Below, piece by piece: positions 61,668 to 64,000 of a stretch of DNA of 64,000 bases. This DNA comes from Bacillus sp. FJAT-26390 (GTDB lineage Bacteria > Bacillota > Bacilli > Paenibacillales > Paenibacillaceae): positions 552,888 through 616,887 of the forward strand of contig NZ_MAQX01000032.1 of the NCBI RefSeq assembly GCF_001682865.1. Direction: 5' to 3'. Position 1 is the stretch's first letter. Every line of letters begins with the position of its first letter. The notes beneath the pieces were generated by a model, which saw only the letters and a list, made by a program, of their open reading frames with translations, was not told the origin of the DNA and made no database searches. Position numbers and translations under genes: made by a program.

Positions 61668-61985
61668 CTGCTGCCGCTCCCATCCCGGCAGCAGTTCCGC
61701 GATTCATCTTACGCCAATATCGCTTCGCAAACATTCATGTGTGTTTACGGACATTTTTTGAACCGAATCATAATCTGAATAGACTCGATAATTACGTATT
61801 ATTGCTTAAAAACAAGTAAATCCGTTTGCTTTTCCGCTGAAGGAGCACATGTGTGCTTACGTACATTTTTCAGACGCCTCACATACGCCGTTTTCGCTCA
61901 ATAAGCACGTATACGTGCTTACACACCAATAACTCAGATTACCTTGCTGCTATAAGAGCACATATGCGTCATTGCAGAGCTGCTT
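61668..61985. repeat. Intergenic array of degenerate palindromic repeats
   Basis: 318 bases without a gene. Four related units are seen: 61735-61760 and 61845-61870 share ATGTGTG-T-TTACG-ACATTTTT; the second also contains AGCACATGTGTGCT; 61903-61920 is the perfect palindrome AAGCACGTATACGTGCTT followed by ACACA; 61955-61976 reads AGAGCACATATGCGTC. They look like members of a short dispersed repeat family whose centre is AGCACRTRTRYGTGCT. Any of them could act as a weak terminator for pucR or the converging gene. Confidence 0.55.
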
Positions 61986-62825
61986 TCACAGCCCGCGCTT
62001 CGCTTTTTTGCAGCGAAGCCGGTAGGTTTTACCGTATGCTTTGCCGTAGCGCACGATTTTGCGGAGCATCGATTGATCCTCCAGCAGCGCAAACGGACAA
62101 GGGTCGGGAACGGTGTTTACCTCAAGAATCCATGGCTTCAACTGGCGATCCAGCGCTAAATCCAGCCCAATCTCGACGATGCCGGGATAGCTGCGATGCA
62201 GCCGCTTGGCCGTGCGGACGCCGAGCTGATCCATTTGCTTCAGCATACCGTTTAGCTTCACCCTATCCGCATAGCTCTTCAGCAAGTATGCCGTAGGGTA
62301 TATCGTCCCTCCTTCGCTGCCGTTCGTTACGATTTTGCGCGGATGCGCTACTCTGCCCACAGTGGCGGTTGCTTCCCATCCACCGCGAGGCGCCTGCTGC
62401 ACGACAAGCCGAATGTCAAAGGGGCGCCCTTTATGCTTAAGCAGCTGAATCCCCTTTTGCACCAAGTAGGCATTTCCCTTAACCTGGCTTAGAATAGACC
62501 GGTACATCGCCTTATAAGTACCGAAGGTTAACCTCATCTCGCCCAGCTGATAGGCATAGCTTCGCGCCGAACGGCCTGCTTCCTTCCCCTCGATTGCCTC
62601 TACCTTCATGACACCACGTCCACGCGATCCTCTTGTTGGTTTCACGTAAACCATGCGCCATTTTCCCAGCATCTCCCGCAAACCGCTCTCCGACAAAATT
62701 TGCGTCAGCGGCAAATGTTTCTTTATCTCCGCATCATTTTTCAATACTTCCGTCTTCGCCCACTTATCCGGTATATAGCGGCTCAATTTTTTCGCTGACA
62801 ACATCGTCTCTCGCTTGCCCCTCAC
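61986..62825 (-). CDS. YheC/YheD-like ATP-grasp protein (spore-coat associated)
   Basis: About 279 residues of the YheC/D family, ATP-grasp-like proteins found on Bacillus spore coats. YVKPTRGSRGRGVMKVEAIEG (about 60) is the nucleotide-binding strand-loop; YLVQKGIQLLKHKGRPFDIRLVVQQ and GLDLALDRQLKPWILEVNTVPDP (about 235-258) carry the metal-binding acidic residues. GTG at 62825 with GGAGGG 5 bases upstream is preferred; TTG 62828 and ATG 62804 are alternatives. Divergent from the ligase-like gene at 62988. Confidence 0.88.
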   Translation of the reverse strand: MRGKRETMLSAKKLSRYIPDKWAKTEVLKNDAEIKKHLPLTQILSESGLREMLGKWRMVYVKPTRGSRGRGVMKVEAIEGKEAGRSARSYAYQLGEMRLTFGTYKAMYRSILSQVKGNAYLVQKGIQLLKHKGRPFDIRLVVQQAPRGGWEATATVGRVAHPRKIVTNGSEGGTIYPTAYLLKSYADRVKLNGMLKQMDQLGVRTAKRLHRSYPGIVEIGLDLALDRQLKPWILEVNTVPDPCPFALLEDQSMLRKIVRYGKAYGKTYRLRCKKAKRGL

Positions 62826-62987
62826 CAAATCCCTCCGTTCTTCACTCTATTCCCTATTAGCATACGAACCTTTTGCAAAATGGATGTAGGCCGCTGTCGG
62901 CATGCGCAGAACCTGCAAATAAAAGTGACATATGCTTAATTAACGCATTCATCCGAGATGCTCGTCCCATAAGGAGGCTCAACCCGA

Positions 62988-64000
62988 ATGTCGCCATTAA
63001 CACGAATAGAGCAGCATATTGAACGGATAAGCCAGCTGCACCCGTGGTACACGGATCTTCTTGCGAAGCAGGGGCTTGATCCCCAAACGTGCCAACTCGC
63101 CGAGCTGCCGCTCATCACATCAGACATTTTGGAGAAACATTATTTCACCAACAAGGCTAGAACAGAAGCCGATTTGTCCGTTTACCGAACCTCCGGCACA
63201 TCAACAGGCATCCGCAAGGCCATTTATTATTCGCCAGAAGACGATGAGTGCTATATCGAAGCGAAAACCGCTTGCTTTCGGGAATGGCTGGCAGCCACCC
63301 GCACGACGGAGCAGCAGCCAGCTGCAATACACAAAGCATTAGCGGACATGGGTACCGGACATGCGGCCAATACGGCTATGTTGATCTTTGATCGGCTTGG
63401 CTTGCAGGCGGATTCGATCTCCTTTGCCCTGCCCATTGAAGAGCACATCGCTAAGCTTGCATCCACCCGCCCAGAGCTGCTTTATACGATGCCGTCGATT
63501 TTGGATGCGATCGCCGCACATTCACGCAACCCCCGGGATTACGGCATCAAAAGAATTATTCTCGTCGGCGAAATCGCGCCGCCGCACTGGCAGTCCAATA
63601 TGGCGGATCGCTTCGGAATCGAGCCGCATCACATCCTCGATACGTACGGCTCGATTGAGATTGGCGCCATCGCCTCCTATTCACACTCGCACGACTTATA
63701 TATCATTGCGGACGGCATACATGCCGAGGCGTTGCCTGCGGAGCAGATCGATGAGCGATTTGAGCCTCTTCAGCAAAACGAAGCCGTGCTCGTATTGACC
63801 TCCTATGTGCGCACGCTCTTCCCAGCTATTCGCTACGTCACCTACGACGTCGTCCGGGATTTCCAAAGTATCGCCATTGACGGTCGCGAGAGGCAAGGCT
63901 TCAGCTGTATTTCGAAGCGAATCGGCACGGATTTGAAGCATGGAGAAAAAATTAGCTTATACGACATCGAAAGCGTTGTTCACGAGTTCGTGAGCGATGC
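62988..64000 (+). CDS. PaaK/CoF390-synthetase-like adenylate-forming enzyme (3' truncated by window edge)
   Basis: An open frame of 337 codons from the ATG at 62988 (AAGGAGG 10 bases upstream) runs off the right edge. It resembles the phenylacetate-CoA ligase/CoF390 synthetase group. YRTSGTSTGIRKAIYYSPED (about 70-90) is the phosphate-binding P-loop-like motif, RIILVGEIAPPHW (about 185) resembles the central GGE segment, and ILDTYGSIEIGAIA (about 210) is the YGxxE acyl-adenylate motif. The substrate acid is unknown. It is the first gene of a plus-strand unit divergent from the YheC/D gene. Confidence 0.8.
   Translation, partial: MSPLTRIEQHIERISQLHPWYTDLLAKQGLDPQTCQLAELPLITSDILEKHYFTNKARTEADLSVYRTSGTSTGIRKAIYYSPEDDECYIEAKTACFREWLAATRTTEQQPAAIHKALADMGTGHAANTAMLIFDRLGLQADSISFALPIEEHIAKLASTRPELLYTMPSILDAIAAHSRNPRDYGIKRIILVGEIAPPHWQSNMADRFGIEPHHILDTYGSIEIGAIASYSHSHDLYIIADGIHAEALPAEQIDERFEPLQQNEAVLVLTSYVRTLFPAIRYVTYDVVRDFQSIAIDGRERQGFSCISKRIGTDLKHGEKISLYDIESVVHEFVSD

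Overview
The window looks like chromosomal DNA of a Gram-positive, endospore-forming member of the Paenibacillaceae (Paenibacillus/Cohnella type). The evidence is S-layer-homology (SLH) proteins, a CpsB/Wzz-like/CpsD tyrosine-kinase polysaccharide system, a bacillithiol-type YtxJ protein, a YheC/YheD spore-coat ATP-grasp protein, strong AGGAGG ribosome sites with frequent GTG/TTG starts, and the mtl, puc and YhgE/TetR gene sets. No rRNA, tRNA, insertion sequence, prophage or CRISPR array was seen.

Region 1 (1-15 kb, all minus strand) is a surface-polysaccharide locus. It is read from the PHP phosphatase CpsB, through a large SLH protein, a Wzz-like protein, the BY-kinase CpsD, a WbpM-type dehydratase, a small anchored protein, a phosphoglycosyl transferase, an SDR, a GT4, a three-enzyme UDP-L-6-deoxy-HexNAc module, a GT2, and a polymerase-like membrane protein cut by the left edge. 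The left 7.8 kb is much more AT-rich than the rest and looks like an exchanged serotype cassette.

Region 2 (15-25 kb, minus) holds a glutamate dehydrogenase/meso-DAP dehydrogenase pair, an orphan mannitol-1-phosphate dehydrogenase next to a HAD phosphatase (possibly mannitol synthesis), an EamA transporter and a potABCD polyamine importer. Region 3 (25-32.3 kb, plus) is one tightly coupled operon, mtlA-mtlR-mtlF-mtlD-ptsI-ptsH. It encodes a complete mannitol PTS with its own EI and HPr; mtlR appears to start at a rare ATC codon.

Region 4 (32-44 kb) is mixed: YhgE with its TetR regulator and two matching operator-like sites, YtxJ, an SLH protein with a possible structured leader, a copper-amine-oxidase-N-domain/RsiV-like secreted protein, an amino-acid permease, a PH-domain protein and a two-component system.

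Region 5 (44-49 kb) is a GntR-controlled sugar ABC importer whose last gene, a Cys/Met-metabolism PLP enzyme, is translationally coupled to it. Two near-identical operators lie at the same distance from two sigma-A promoters. Region 6 (49-53 kb) encodes a secreted TPQ copper amine oxidase and a His-motif extracytoplasmic protein. Region 7 (53-62 kb) is a ureide (purine) catabolic module, pucH-allantoate hydrolase-pucG, with an SsuABC/TauABC-type transporter and a divergent PucR. Region 8 (62-64 kb) has an array of degenerate palindromic repeats, a YheC/YheD protein and a divergent adenylate-forming ligase cut by the right edge.
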